Part shown: positions 21,196-29,015 of the stretch, piece after piece
Position numbering within the stretch: the first letter of the stretch is position 1
How the letters are laid out: the number at the start of each line of letters is the position of its first letter
Assembly: GCA_035710745.1 (NCBI GenBank)
Contig: DASTCX010000031.1
Coordinates: 1-64,000 of the forward strand
From: Candidatus Eremiobacteraceae bacterium
Lineage (GTDB): Bacteria; Vulcanimicrobiota; Vulcanimicrobiia; Eremiobacterales; Eremiobacteraceae
DNA length: 64,000 nt
Direction of reading: 5' to 3'
Notes under the pieces: model-generated
What the model was told of the DNA's origin: nothing
The model's input: the letters and a program-made list of their open reading frames with translations, nothing else
The model's database searches: none
Program-made: the position numbers and the translations under genes

Positions 21196-21410
21196 CGCGG
21201 CGGTCGAGATGAATCTCGACCGCTCCCCCAACCTACGTGTTTTGGCCGCCCTCATCCCAACCGGTTAGACCGCGGCGGTCGAGATAGATCTCGACCGCTC
21301 CTCAACCTACGCGGCTCGACCGCTGCCATCCCAGTCGGCTAGACCGCGGCGGTCGAGATGAATCTCGACCGCTCCCCCAACTTAGTTGTCTCGACCGCTC
21401 CCCCAACCTA
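21196..21410. repeat. Downstream REP array of the RAYT locus
   Basis: Three full AGAT-type palindromes at 21201-21222, 21276-21297 and 21350-21371, spaced 75 and 74 nt, then a half copy at 21389-21397. Each full copy is preceded by CCGCGG and followed by CTCC (CTCCCC in the first and third). This is the exact reverse complement of the upstream layout, so the transposase sits inside an inverted pair of arrays. Confidence 0.92.
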
Positions 21411-21443
21411 CGCGCCTCGGCTGCCCCCAACCGCTCGCAGCGT

Positions 21444-24400
21444 TTAGTCGCCGGCGTCGGTGCCGACGAGCTCGATCGTGTCCTCGCGTTCGAGGGTCGG
21501 CGTGGTCGCCATAAGGCGACGGTTGACGAAACGGCCGCCGGAGCGGTTTGCGACGGCGAGGTAAAGCGTCGGGACGACGAGCAACGAGAGGAACGTCGAC
21601 GTGACGAGTCCGCCGATGACGACGGTCGCGAGCGGTGCTTGCGTCGAACTGCCTGCCTCGATGCCGAACGCAAGCGGCAGCATGCCGCCGCAGGTCGCGA
21701 ACATCGTCATGAGGATGGGCCGCAATCGCATCGGCCCCGCGCGCATAAGGGCGTCGCGAGCGGACAGACCCTCTTCTCGCAGCTGGCGCGTGAATTCGAC
21801 GACGAGGATCGCGTTCTTCACCGCGATGCCGACGAGCATGAGCGAACCGATGAATGCGGTGAGGCCGAAGGCGCGATTCGTGATGAGCAGCGAACTGATG
21901 ATGCCCACGAGCGACAACGGGATCGATGTCATGATGATGAGCGGATCGACGTACGACTCGAACTGCGCGGCGAGCAGCATATAGATGAGGAGTATCGCGA
22001 GGCCGACCGCCAAGTACATCCCGCTGAAGCTGTTCTGACCCTGGACGATCTCAGGGCCATATTGCCAGCGATAGCCGTCGGGCAGGTGCATGCCGTCCAT
22101 GACGACCGCCGCGTCTTTGAGAATCGGCCCGAGCGGCCTTCCCGAGATAGGCGCTTGGATCTCGATATTCCGTTGACGGTTCAGACGGCTGATCGCAGAC
22201 GGGCCGAAGCCTTGCGAAAGAGCCGCGACGCTGCCCAGCGTCAGACCGTTCGACTGCGCTTGCGATCCGCTCCCGACCGGGTTTGCGCCGGTCGGATCGT
22301 ACACACCCGGATTCGAAGAACCGCCGGCCGACGTGGTCCCACCTGAGCCGTTCGCGGCACCGGCCGGCAGCTCGAGTTGACCCAGCGCGTTGAACGAGCG
22401 CCGCTGCGCCGCGGGCAGTTGCACGATGATCGGATATTGGATGCCGTTGACCTGGAAGAAAGAGGCCGTCGAACCATTCGTCGCCGTATCGATGAAGCCG
22501 GCGAGGTCGCCCGTGCCGAGCCCGGACATCATCGCCTTCGTGCGATCGATCGCGACATCGACCTCCGGCTGCGCTTCGGTCACATTCGTGTCGGGTTGAC
22601 CGACGCCGGGTATCTGCGCGAGTCGCGACATCGCGTCGTTCGAAAGCGCCTGTAGTCTGTTGATGTCCGGTCCGAACAACTCGACCTCGAGCGCGGTCTG
22701 ACCCTGCGATATCTGGCGCTGGACGATGTCGATGGTCTGACCGCGGACGATAGATCCGGCAAGCGCGGCGCGGAGCTTCGGATCCGAGCTCCTGCCGGAA
22801 AGCTTCGCGTTCCACTCGTGGACGAATGACGCCGCCGCGCTTGCGCTCGTTCCGGGCTGCAGCGTTACCTGCAGCGTCGCACGGTTCGTGATCGGGCGAG
22901 CCGACGTGAAGCCGGTCTGGCCAACGGTGGACCCGACCGCGACGACGCGTGGATCTTTGCGCAACGCCGACTCGATGACGCGAGAAACGGCATCGGTGCG
23001 CGCGAGCGCATCGCCGTTGGGCGTCTGCAGCCCGATGGAGACGAAGCGTGAGTCGGACGCCGGGAAGATCTCCGTCTGCACGACGCCCGCGAGCAGCGAG
23101 CCGAGCGCTATGACGAACAAGCCGATCGCACAGCCGAGCACCGCACGCGGCCGATCGAGGCAGAAGCCGAGCGCGCGCCTGTAGGTATCCTCGAACCGCG
23201 CATATCCGTGGTCGAATCGCGCGCCGAAGGTGCGGCGTCCATCATCGCCGTCTGCCGCCGTATCGCGACGGCGGAGGATGCTGGCGGAAAGCATCGGCAC
23301 CGCGGTGACGGCGACGAGAAGCGAGATACCGACCGCGCTCATGACGACGATCGCGAACGGGGTGAAGATGAGCCCCTGCAATCCGGGGATGAGCATGAGC
23401 GGGAAGAACACGGTGATGACCGTGATCGACGATGCGAGGACCGCCGTGAAGATCTGCGTCGTCGCCTTTTCCGCCGCCGCGACCGGCGCGTTTCCCGCGC
23501 GCAGGAAACGCGAGATGTTCTCGATGACGACGACGGCATCGTCGACGATGAGGCCGACGCCGAGCGCGACGCCGCCGAGGGTCATGACGTTGAGCGACTC
23601 ATGGAGGAGGTATGCGACGAAGAGCGTGCCGAGGATCGAGACCGGCAGCGATACGGCGACGATGACCGTCGACCGCCAAGAGTGCAGGAACAAGAGGATG
23701 ATGAGCACAGCGAGCACCGCACCGTAGATCGCCGTGTGCTCGAGCGATGCGAGCGCGCTCAAGATGAATTCGCGCTGATCGAGCATCGTCTCGAAGTGCA
23801 TCTGCGGATACGACTTGTGGATGTCCGCGAACTTCGCCGACAGCTCGTTGGCGACGGCGACGATGTTCGCGTCGGGTTGTGCCGTGATGTTGAGGAGCAC
23901 CGACTGCTGACCGTTGAGTCGGGAGAAGACGCGCTGTTCTTGGATGCTGTCCGAGACGCTCGCGATGTCCTTGAGCCGTATCGCCGATCCGGCTTGGACC
24001 GCGATGACCGTATCGCCGACGTCGGCGGCGGATTTGTAAAGCGCGCTCGTGCGGATGCCGTATTCCTCCGGCCCGATCTGGATGATGCCGGCGGGAATGT
24101 CGACATTCTCGTTCGAGATGCGGTTCATGACGTCCGTGAGCGTCAGTCCGATCGCAGCGAGCTTGTGCTCGTCGGGCTGCACCATGATCGCGCGCTGCGC
24201 CGCGCCGGAGACGCTGACGCTGCCGACGCCATGGACCGAGGCGAGCTCGTCGGAGAGCTGGTTGTTGATGATGTCGGAGAGGTCGCGCTGCGTGCGCGCG
24301 GGATCCGTCACTTCGAGCGTGAGTATCGGCAGGGCGTTCGGATCCGCCTTGATGATCTGCGGCTCTTGCAGCGCAGGGTCGTTCGGCAGCGACGCGCGGA

Positions 24401-24743
24401 TGCGTGCCACCTGCTGCTGGACGTCGACGGCGGCGACGTCGATGTTCGTGCCGTAGTCGAACTGGATGCGTACGCTCGAGACGCCCGGCGCCGAGGTCGA
24501 CTCGAGGATGTCGATGCCGGACACCCGGCTCACCGCGTTCTCGATCGGCCGCGTCACGGTCGACTCGATCGTCTCCGGCGATGCATTCGTGTACAGAACG
24601 GTGACGAATACGACCGGGGGTGCGAACGACGGCAACAGCGCGACTGGCAAGCGTGGAGCTGCGAAGATGCCGAGGACGACGATCGCAGCCGAGAGCATCG
24701 TCACCGCGACCCTGCGCGTGACGGCGAAACGAGCGATGGACAT
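21444..24743 (-). CDS. RND multidrug efflux permease (AcrB/HAE1-like)
   Basis: Proton-driven inner-membrane pump of about 1,099 residues. ARFAVTRRVAVTMLSAAIVVLG forms the first span. The second periplasmic loop, GGVALGVGLIVDDAVVVIENISR in the TM4 region with the two Asp residues needed for proton relay, and MLVGIAVKNAILVVEFTRQ in TM10 are present. The extracytoplasmic C-half carries a Gly/Ser-rich insert (GSGGTTSAGGSSNPG) absent from E. coli AcrB. I chose ATG 24743 because the family N-terminus MSIARFAV starts there. No membrane fusion protein or TolC lies next to it. Confidence 0.92.
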   Translation of the reverse strand: MSIARFAVTRRVAVTMLSAAIVVLGIFAAPRLPVALLPSFAPPVVFVTVLYTNASPETIESTVTRPIENAVSRVSGIDILESTSAPGVSSVRIQFDYGTNIDVAAVDVQQQVARIRASLPNDPALQEPQIIKADPNALPILTLEVTDPARTQRDLSDIINNQLSDELASVHGVGSVSVSGAAQRAIMVQPDEHKLAAIGLTLTDVMNRISNENVDIPAGIIQIGPEEYGIRTSALYKSAADVGDTVIAVQAGSAIRLKDIASVSDSIQEQRVFSRLNGQQSVLLNITAQPDANIVAVANELSAKFADIHKSYPQMHFETMLDQREFILSALASLEHTAIYGAVLAVLIILLFLHSWRSTVIVAVSLPVSILGTLFVAYLLHESLNVMTLGGVALGVGLIVDDAVVVIENISRFLRAGNAPVAAAEKATTQIFTAVLASSITVITVFFPLMLIPGLQGLIFTPFAIVVMSAVGISLLVAVTAVPMLSASILRRRDTAADGDDGRRTFGARFDHGYARFEDTYRRALGFCLDRPRAVLGCAIGLFVIALGSLLAGVVQTEIFPASDSRFVSIGLQTPNGDALARTDAVSRVIESALRKDPRVVAVGSTVGQTGFTSARPITNRATLQVTLQPGTSASAAASFVHEWNAKLSGRSSDPKLRAALAGSIVRGQTIDIVQRQISQGQTALEVELFGPDINRLQALSNDAMSRLAQIPGVGQPDTNVTEAQPEVDVAIDRTKAMMSGLGTGDLAGFIDTATNGSTASFFQVNGIQYPIIVQLPAAQRRSFNALGQLELPAGAANGSGGTTSAGGSSNPGVYDPTGANPVGSGSQAQSNGLTLGSVAALSQGFGPSAISRLNRQRNIEIQAPISGRPLGPILKDAAVVMDGMHLPDGYRWQYGPEIVQGQNSFSGMYLAVGLAILLIYMLLAAQFESYVDPLIIMTSIPLSLVGIISSLLITNRAFGLTAFIGSLMLVGIAVKNAILVVEFTRQLREEGLSARDALMRAGPMRLRPILMTMFATCGGMLPLAFGIEAGSSTQAPLATVVIGGLVTSTFLSLLVVPTLYLAVANRSGGRFVNRRLMATTPTLEREDTIELVGTDAGD

Positions 24744-24817
24744 TAGTGCGGGGAGACCTCGAGATCCACGATAATTAGGCTCCCGATTCAATGCGGGCGA
24801 GAACCTACCATTTTGTG

Positions 24818-24834
24818 CCGAGCTTCGCTCGGCC
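24818..24834. terminator. Hairpin GCCGAG-CTTCG-CTCGGC, probable terminator or processing stem
   Basis: Six-bp GC-rich stem with a CTTCG loop, located 3' of murQ and touching the REP at 24834. No T-run follows in either direction, so termination is uncertain. Confidence 0.35.
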
Positions 24835-24855
24835 GGTCGAGATGAATCTCGACCG
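24834..24855. repeat. REP palindrome, AGAT type
   Basis: Perfect inverted repeat with centre GA, located between the murQ stop and the RND pump start on the minus strand, next to another small hairpin. Confidence 0.9.
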
Positions 24856-24880
24856 CTCCCAACTTTGCGCCCATCGAGCG

Positions 24881-25816
24881 TTAAGGCTGGGAATCGGCTG
24901 TGAGCTCTAGCGCTCCTCGCAGCGACCCGCCGCTCCTCTCGAGAGCGTCTCTCGCGCGCGCCGCGTCGACGCCGCGCGCGAGCATGTACGCCGCGATCTT
25001 CACGCGACCGCCGCTTTCATCCAGCGCTCGCGCTGCATCTTCTGCCGATGCTCCGGACGCGAGTTGCGTCAAGCGCAGCGCTCGAGCGCGCAGCTTGCGA
25101 TTCGTCGGCGCGACGTCGACCATGAGGTTGCGATACACTTTGCCGAGACGCACCATGACAGCCGTGCTGAGCGCGGTGAGCGCCATCTTCTGCGCCGCGG
25201 CGGCCTTCATCCGCGTCGATCCCGTTAGCGCTTCGGCGCCGGTCTCGAGCACGATCGCGATCGCGACCGCTCGCGCGAGCGCACCGCGCGGATCGCTCGT
25301 GATGCCGATGGTAAGAGCGCCGCGCGCGGCGCTTGCTTCGATCGCTGCGATGACGTACGGCGCTGATCCGCTGGCGGATAGACCAAGCGCGACATCGGAT
25401 GGTCCGATCCGTGACGCCGCGACCTCGGCGCGTCCTGCTTCGGCGTCGTCCTCTGCGCCTTCGACCGCACGCGTCAACGCCGCATCACCACCGGCGATGT
25501 GCGCGACGACGAGCGATGGATCGGTAGAAAACGTCGGCGGCAGCTCGGCCGCGTCGAGTACGCCGAGTCTGCCGCTCGTGCCCGCGCCGAAATAGTGGAG
25601 CCGTCCGCCGCTTTGCAAACATGAGGCGACCGCATCGACTGCGGCGCTCAGGCCGTCGAGTGCGCGTTCGACCGCAGCCGCAGCGAGCCGGTCCTCGGCA
25701 TTGATGCGTACGAGTAGCGCGCGCGTATCAAGCGCGTCAAGATCTGCGGTCGACGGATTCGCCGCTTCGGTCGGCGGCAGTTCGTCCATTCGCTCCAGCG
25801 TACGATGGGTGAGCAT
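24881..25816 (-). CDS. murQ: N-acetylmuramic acid 6-phosphate etherase
   Basis: Cleaves the lactyl ether of MurNAc-6-phosphate, yielding GlcNAc-6-phosphate and lactate. The 311 residues match MurQ. The SIS domain begins GGRLHYFGAGTSGRLGVLDAAELPPTF, followed by a conserved acidic AEDDAEAGRAE segment and GSTRMKAAAAQKMALTALST. With AnmK from the same strand it completes recycling of anhydroMurNAc in the cytoplasm. It lies 29 nt after the lipoprotein gene. Confidence 0.95.
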   Translation of the reverse strand: MLTHRTLERMDELPPTEAANPSTADLDALDTRALLVRINAEDRLAAAAVERALDGLSAAVDAVASCLQSGGRLHYFGAGTSGRLGVLDAAELPPTFSTDPSLVVAHIAGGDAALTRAVEGAEDDAEAGRAEVAASRIGPSDVALGLSASGSAPYVIAAIEASAARGALTIGITSDPRGALARAVAIAIVLETGAEALTGSTRMKAAAAQKMALTALSTAVMVRLGKVYRNLMVDVAPTNRKLRARALRLTQLASGASAEDAARALDESGGRVKIAAYMLARGVDAARARDALERSGGSLRGALELTADSQP

Positions 25817-25845
25817 CGCTCACCCCCGTACGCCGGCCTTAGCGT

Positions 25846-26601
25846 CTAGTGGAGAGGGGAGAGTTTGATCGAGGTGGCGCCGAGCGCTTGCGCGACGTCG
25901 TAGAACGCCTGGTTGCTGATCTCGTGGTACTGCAGATCGGCCTTCTTGCCGAATGCGGCGTTCGCATCGATATCGTCCATCACTTGGACGTGGATCGGGT
26001 GCGACACGGCCTTATCGAGCAGGAACTCGATCTGGAACGTGCCGTCGGGAGCCGTACCCGCTTTGGCGAGCGTCGTCGCGAGCGCCTTACCCGTCATCTT
26101 CGGATCGGCGGACGGAAGCTTGACGCCCTTGGCGGTCGCGATCTTGAGCGCATCGCCGACCGCGAAGTCGAACGTCTTGAGCCATTGCGTTACGTTCGCA
26201 GCGCCGTACTGCGCAGAAAGCTTCTTCACTTCCGCGGCGACCGTCGCTTTGCCGAGCATCGACGTGAGCGCTTTCGCGGTCGAGTAGTATTCCGCTCCAC
26301 CGCCGGCTGCGACGAGCGCCGCAGTGACGGTCAACGCTGGCGCGCCCGAATAGATCGGTCCGCCATAGCGGCTCATCATCTTGCCGCCGACGACCGTGTC
26401 TTTGCCCATGTCGCGCGGCGCCGCCATCGAACCACCGGCCATCGAACCGCCCGCCATCGAGCCGCCGCCGGCCGCCGTCGTCGGCGCCTCAGTCGCTGTC
26501 GAGCTGCTGCCGCTGCCGCTTCCGGTGCAGGCCGCGACCGTTGCCGCGATGCCTGCTGCTAATGAAATTCCGACGAGAACGCGGGTGAACTGTTTGAACA
26601 T
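25846..26601 (-). CDS. Lipoprotein of unknown function in peptidoglycan-recycling operon
   Basis: 251 residues. A signal peptide ends in a VAAC lipobox (Cys near residue 25). A Gly/Ser/Thr-rich linker contains three tandem GGSMA units. The globular part includes ALTVTAALVAAGGGAEYYSTAKALTS, AVGDALKIATAKGVKLP and a C-terminal half with VSHPIHVQVMDDIDANAAFGKKADLQYHEI. I do not recognise the fold. GAGGAG lies 3-8 nt before the ATG. Its place between anmK and murQ suggests a role in cell-wall turnover or coupling to it, but this is inference. Confidence 0.75.
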   Translation of the reverse strand: MFKQFTRVLVGISLAAGIAATVAACTGSGSGSSSTATEAPTTAAGGGSMAGGSMAGGSMAAPRDMGKDTVVGGKMMSRYGGPIYSGAPALTVTAALVAAGGGAEYYSTAKALTSMLGKATVAAEVKKLSAQYGAANVTQWLKTFDFAVGDALKIATAKGVKLPSADPKMTGKALATTLAKAGTAPDGTFQIEFLLDKAVSHPIHVQVMDDIDANAAFGKKADLQYHEISNQAFYDVAQALGATSIKLSPLH

Positions 26602-26742
26602 CGCTCCTCCTCATATCGCCCAGCGGGGAGACGTGGCAAACGCCCCGCTTCCATCTATATACGTGGCAAAACGCCGCGCGGATTGGACGGAGCGCACAAG
26701 TTCGGACCGCGAACGCCCATCCCCCTGCCTCACGGAAGGGTT

Positions 26743-27921
26743 CTACCCCCAAATGCGCGCCATGAGACTGCGATAATTCTCTCCCGGCGTGATCTTCCCG
26801 AGAACCGCCGCGCGCGCTGCTCCGGTGGTCGCGGGCAGATGATTGATGTCGCCCGCGATCGCTTCGCATGCCAGCACGGCGAACGCGGTCGCCTCCTTCG
26901 CGTCTACCTCGATTCCGTAGACATCCGACCGTTCGACCCGCGCGTGCGCCGGCGGCTTGCCGACCGACGCCTGGAGCGTCTCCATAAGCGTCCGATTGTG
27001 GACGCCGCCGCCCGAGACGATGATACGTCGGCACTCGCTCGGCACCGCGTCGGCTATCGTCCGCGCCGTCAGCGCGGTGACCGTCGCGATGACGTCGTCA
27101 GGATGGAGGCCGAGGCGCCGGCCTTGCTCCCATACATGCGCCGCATACGCCGCGCCATATCGCTCGCGGCCGGTCGATTTGGGCGTCGGCCGGCTGAAAT
27201 AGCCATCGTCGAGCAGTTCATCGAGCAAGGCATGCGCCGGGATTCCCCTGGCCGCCGCAGCGCCATCACGGTCGAAGTCGGACTCGCCATCGCTCGCGAG
27301 TCGGACGCAGGCATCGATCACCATATTCCCGGGTCCTGTGTCGAACGCACGTATCGCCGCTCGACCGCCGTGCGCTTCATCCGGCAGCAATGTGACGTTC
27401 GCGATGCCGCCGATGTTGAGCGCCGCGCGATATTCGTTCGGATCGGCGAACAGCACCGCGTCGACGAACGGCACGAGCGGCGCTCCTTGTCCGCCCAGCG
27501 CGACATCGGCGATTCGGAAATCGGCGACGCACGTGACGCCCGTTCGCGCCGCGACGATCGCGCCTTCGCCGATCTGGATGGTCACGCAGGTCTCGGGCGC
27601 GTGGTACATCGTGTGGCCGTGCGATCCTATGACGTCGATGCTCCCGAGGTCGAGCCCCCATCGGCGCGCAGCCTCGATCGTCGCGGCCGCGAACGCTTCA
27701 CCGACGGCGGCGTTCAATTCGCCGAGCTGGACGATCGTCGTGCCGACCGATGATGACGAAGACAACAGACGTTCCCGCAGCGTCGCTTCGTAGGGAAGCG
27801 TTGCGAAGTGAAGCACTCGGATACCGAGTCCGCCGTGTGCTTTCTCATGCTCGACCTCGACCGCTGCGACGTCGATGCCGTCGGCCGACGTCCCCGACAT
27901 GAGTCCGATCGCACGCATCAC
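26743..27921 (-). CDS. anmK: Anhydro-N-acetylmuramic acid kinase
   Basis: Opens the 1,6-anhydro ring of anhydroMurNAc and phosphorylates it, making MurNAc-6-phosphate for MurQ. About 392 residues. The ASKHA phosphate-binding motif IGLMSGTSADGIDVAAV opens the chain. DVIGSHGHTMYHAPE, NIGGIANVTLLP, FDTGPGNMVID and VSGGGVHNRTLM follow in family order. Start is GTG 27921 or ATG 27918; either overlaps the stop of the serine hydrolase. Confidence 0.95.
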   Translation of the reverse strand: MMRAIGLMSGTSADGIDVAAVEVEHEKAHGGLGIRVLHFATLPYEATLRERLLSSSSSVGTTIVQLGELNAAVGEAFAAATIEAARRWGLDLGSIDVIGSHGHTMYHAPETCVTIQIGEGAIVAARTGVTCVADFRIADVALGGQGAPLVPFVDAVLFADPNEYRAALNIGGIANVTLLPDEAHGGRAAIRAFDTGPGNMVIDACVRLASDGESDFDRDGAAAARGIPAHALLDELLDDGYFSRPTPKSTGRERYGAAYAAHVWEQGRRLGLHPDDVIATVTALTARTIADAVPSECRRIIVSGGGVHNRTLMETLQASVGKPPAHARVERSDVYGIEVDAKEATAFAVLACEAIAGDINHLPATTGAARAAVLGKITPGENYRSLMARIWG

Positions 27922-29015
27922 GCCGGGCCCAAGCGCTCGACGTCTTCGACGACCGCATCATGCACCGCACCGCGCAACTCGAACACCGGGTGCGGATCGC
28001 GCGTGAAGTATACGCGGTTCGTGAGCAGCGCGACCGTGAGGCCCCTATCCGGATCGACCCACAGTGACGTGCCCGTGTAGCCGGTGTGACCGAACGATCG
28101 CGGCCCGAAAAGCGAGCCGCACGACTGGCGCTGATCCGTACGCAGCGCCCACGCAAGACCGCGGCGTTCGTCGGCGCTGCGAGCCCACTCGCGGGTCGCG
28201 GCGAGCGATGTGTGCCGTGATAGCACGCGGCCGTCGGGGGCGATGCCGCCGTCGCGAAATGCCTCGCCGATGTCGGCGACCGCCGCCGCACGCGCGAACA
28301 GTCCGGCATGCGCCGATACGCCGCCCATCGCCCAACAATTCTCGTCGTGGACCTCGCCTTGGAGCAGTCGCCCTCGCCACGAGTCGCGTTCCGTGCACGC
28401 GATGCGGCTTCGTACGTCAGAAGGCGGATTGAAGCCGGCGTCGACGGCGCGCAATGGTTCGAGAACTCGCTCGGTGACGACGTCGGATAACGGGCGAGAT
28501 GTCAGGCGCTCGATCGCGGCGCCGACGAGCATGAAGCCGAGATCGCTGTATGCGACCTTCGTGCCCGGCATCGACGTCAACGGCGTCGCGCACACGCGCG
28601 CGATGACCGCCGCGCTCGCGACTTCGTCGCGGAAGCTGACGTGCGCCGGAAGACCCGACGTGTGCGCGAGGAGATGGCAGAACGTGACGGATCTCCGGCG
28701 CGCGTCGTGGCCGCCGAATTCCGGGATGAGCGAGACGATCGAATCGTCGAGCGCGAAGCGGCGTTCGTCGAACAGCGAGAGCAGTGCGGTGCCGGCGAAT
28801 ATCTTCGTGAGCGACGCGAGATCGAACGGCGTCTCGGAGATGACCGGATCGCCGCCGGGGGTGACGACGCCAAAGGGAAGATCCGCGAGAACCTTGCCGC
28901 CGACGCGGACGTGGAGGACCGCCGCGGTGCAAACGCGTCCGAGGGCGGATTCGATGACCGCAGCCGATCTCGCGAGCGGTTTGCGCGCGGCGCGCGCGCC
29001 GGCCGTCTTGTTCAT
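27918..29015 (-). CDS. Serine hydrolase, class C beta-lactamase/esterase fold
   Basis: 365 residues of the beta-lactamase-related superfamily. The nucleophile motif SLTK follows PFDLA near residue 68, the second motif is YSD (KVAYSDLGFML) near 156 and HTGYTG near 310 takes the KTG place. No signal peptide is evident, so it is probably cytoplasmic. Similar hydrolases (e.g. B. subtilis YbbE) sit in MurNAc-recycling operons beside NagZ and MurQ, which fits this context. A resistance role is not supported. It overlaps nagZ and anmK by 4 nt each. Confidence 0.88.
   Translation of the reverse strand: MNKTAGARAARKPLARSAAVIESALGRVCTAAVLHVRVGGKVLADLPFGVVTPGGDPVISETPFDLASLTKIFAGTALLSLFDERRFALDDSIVSLIPEFGGHDARRRSVTFCHLLAHTSGLPAHVSFRDEVASAAVIARVCATPLTSMPGTKVAYSDLGFMLVGAAIERLTSRPLSDVVTERVLEPLRAVDAGFNPPSDVRSRIACTERDSWRGRLLQGEVHDENCWAMGGVSAHAGLFARAAAVADIGEAFRDGGIAPDGRVLSRHTSLAATREWARSADERRGLAWALRTDQRQSCGSLFGPRSFGHTGYTGTSLWVDPDRGLTVALLTNRVYFTRDPHPVFELRGAVHDAVVEDVERLGPA

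Larger units (their letters stand above)
20489..21410. mobile_element. REP-RAYT locus (BIME/REPtron-like)
   Basis: The transposase gene plus its two inverted REP arrays form one unit of about 0.9 kb. Inferred role: source of the palindromes dispersed through the first 42 kb. The half-copies within the arrays look like decay or slippage products. Confidence 0.8.

Noticed and set aside
20489-21410. CRISPR-like appearance of regularly spaced palindromes around the RAYT gene
   Set aside because: Spacers are themselves repeated, copies occur singly across 42 kb, there are no cas genes, and a RAYT explains them.
23208-24746. Plus-strand frame of 512 codons antisense to the RND pump
   Set aside because: Extremely Asp/Arg-rich composition, a reflection of GC codon bias opposite a bona fide pump.
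27918-29015. Reading the serine hydrolase as an antibiotic beta-lactamase
   Set aside because: No signal peptide and embedded between nagZ and anmK with overlaps, so a recycling role is more likely.
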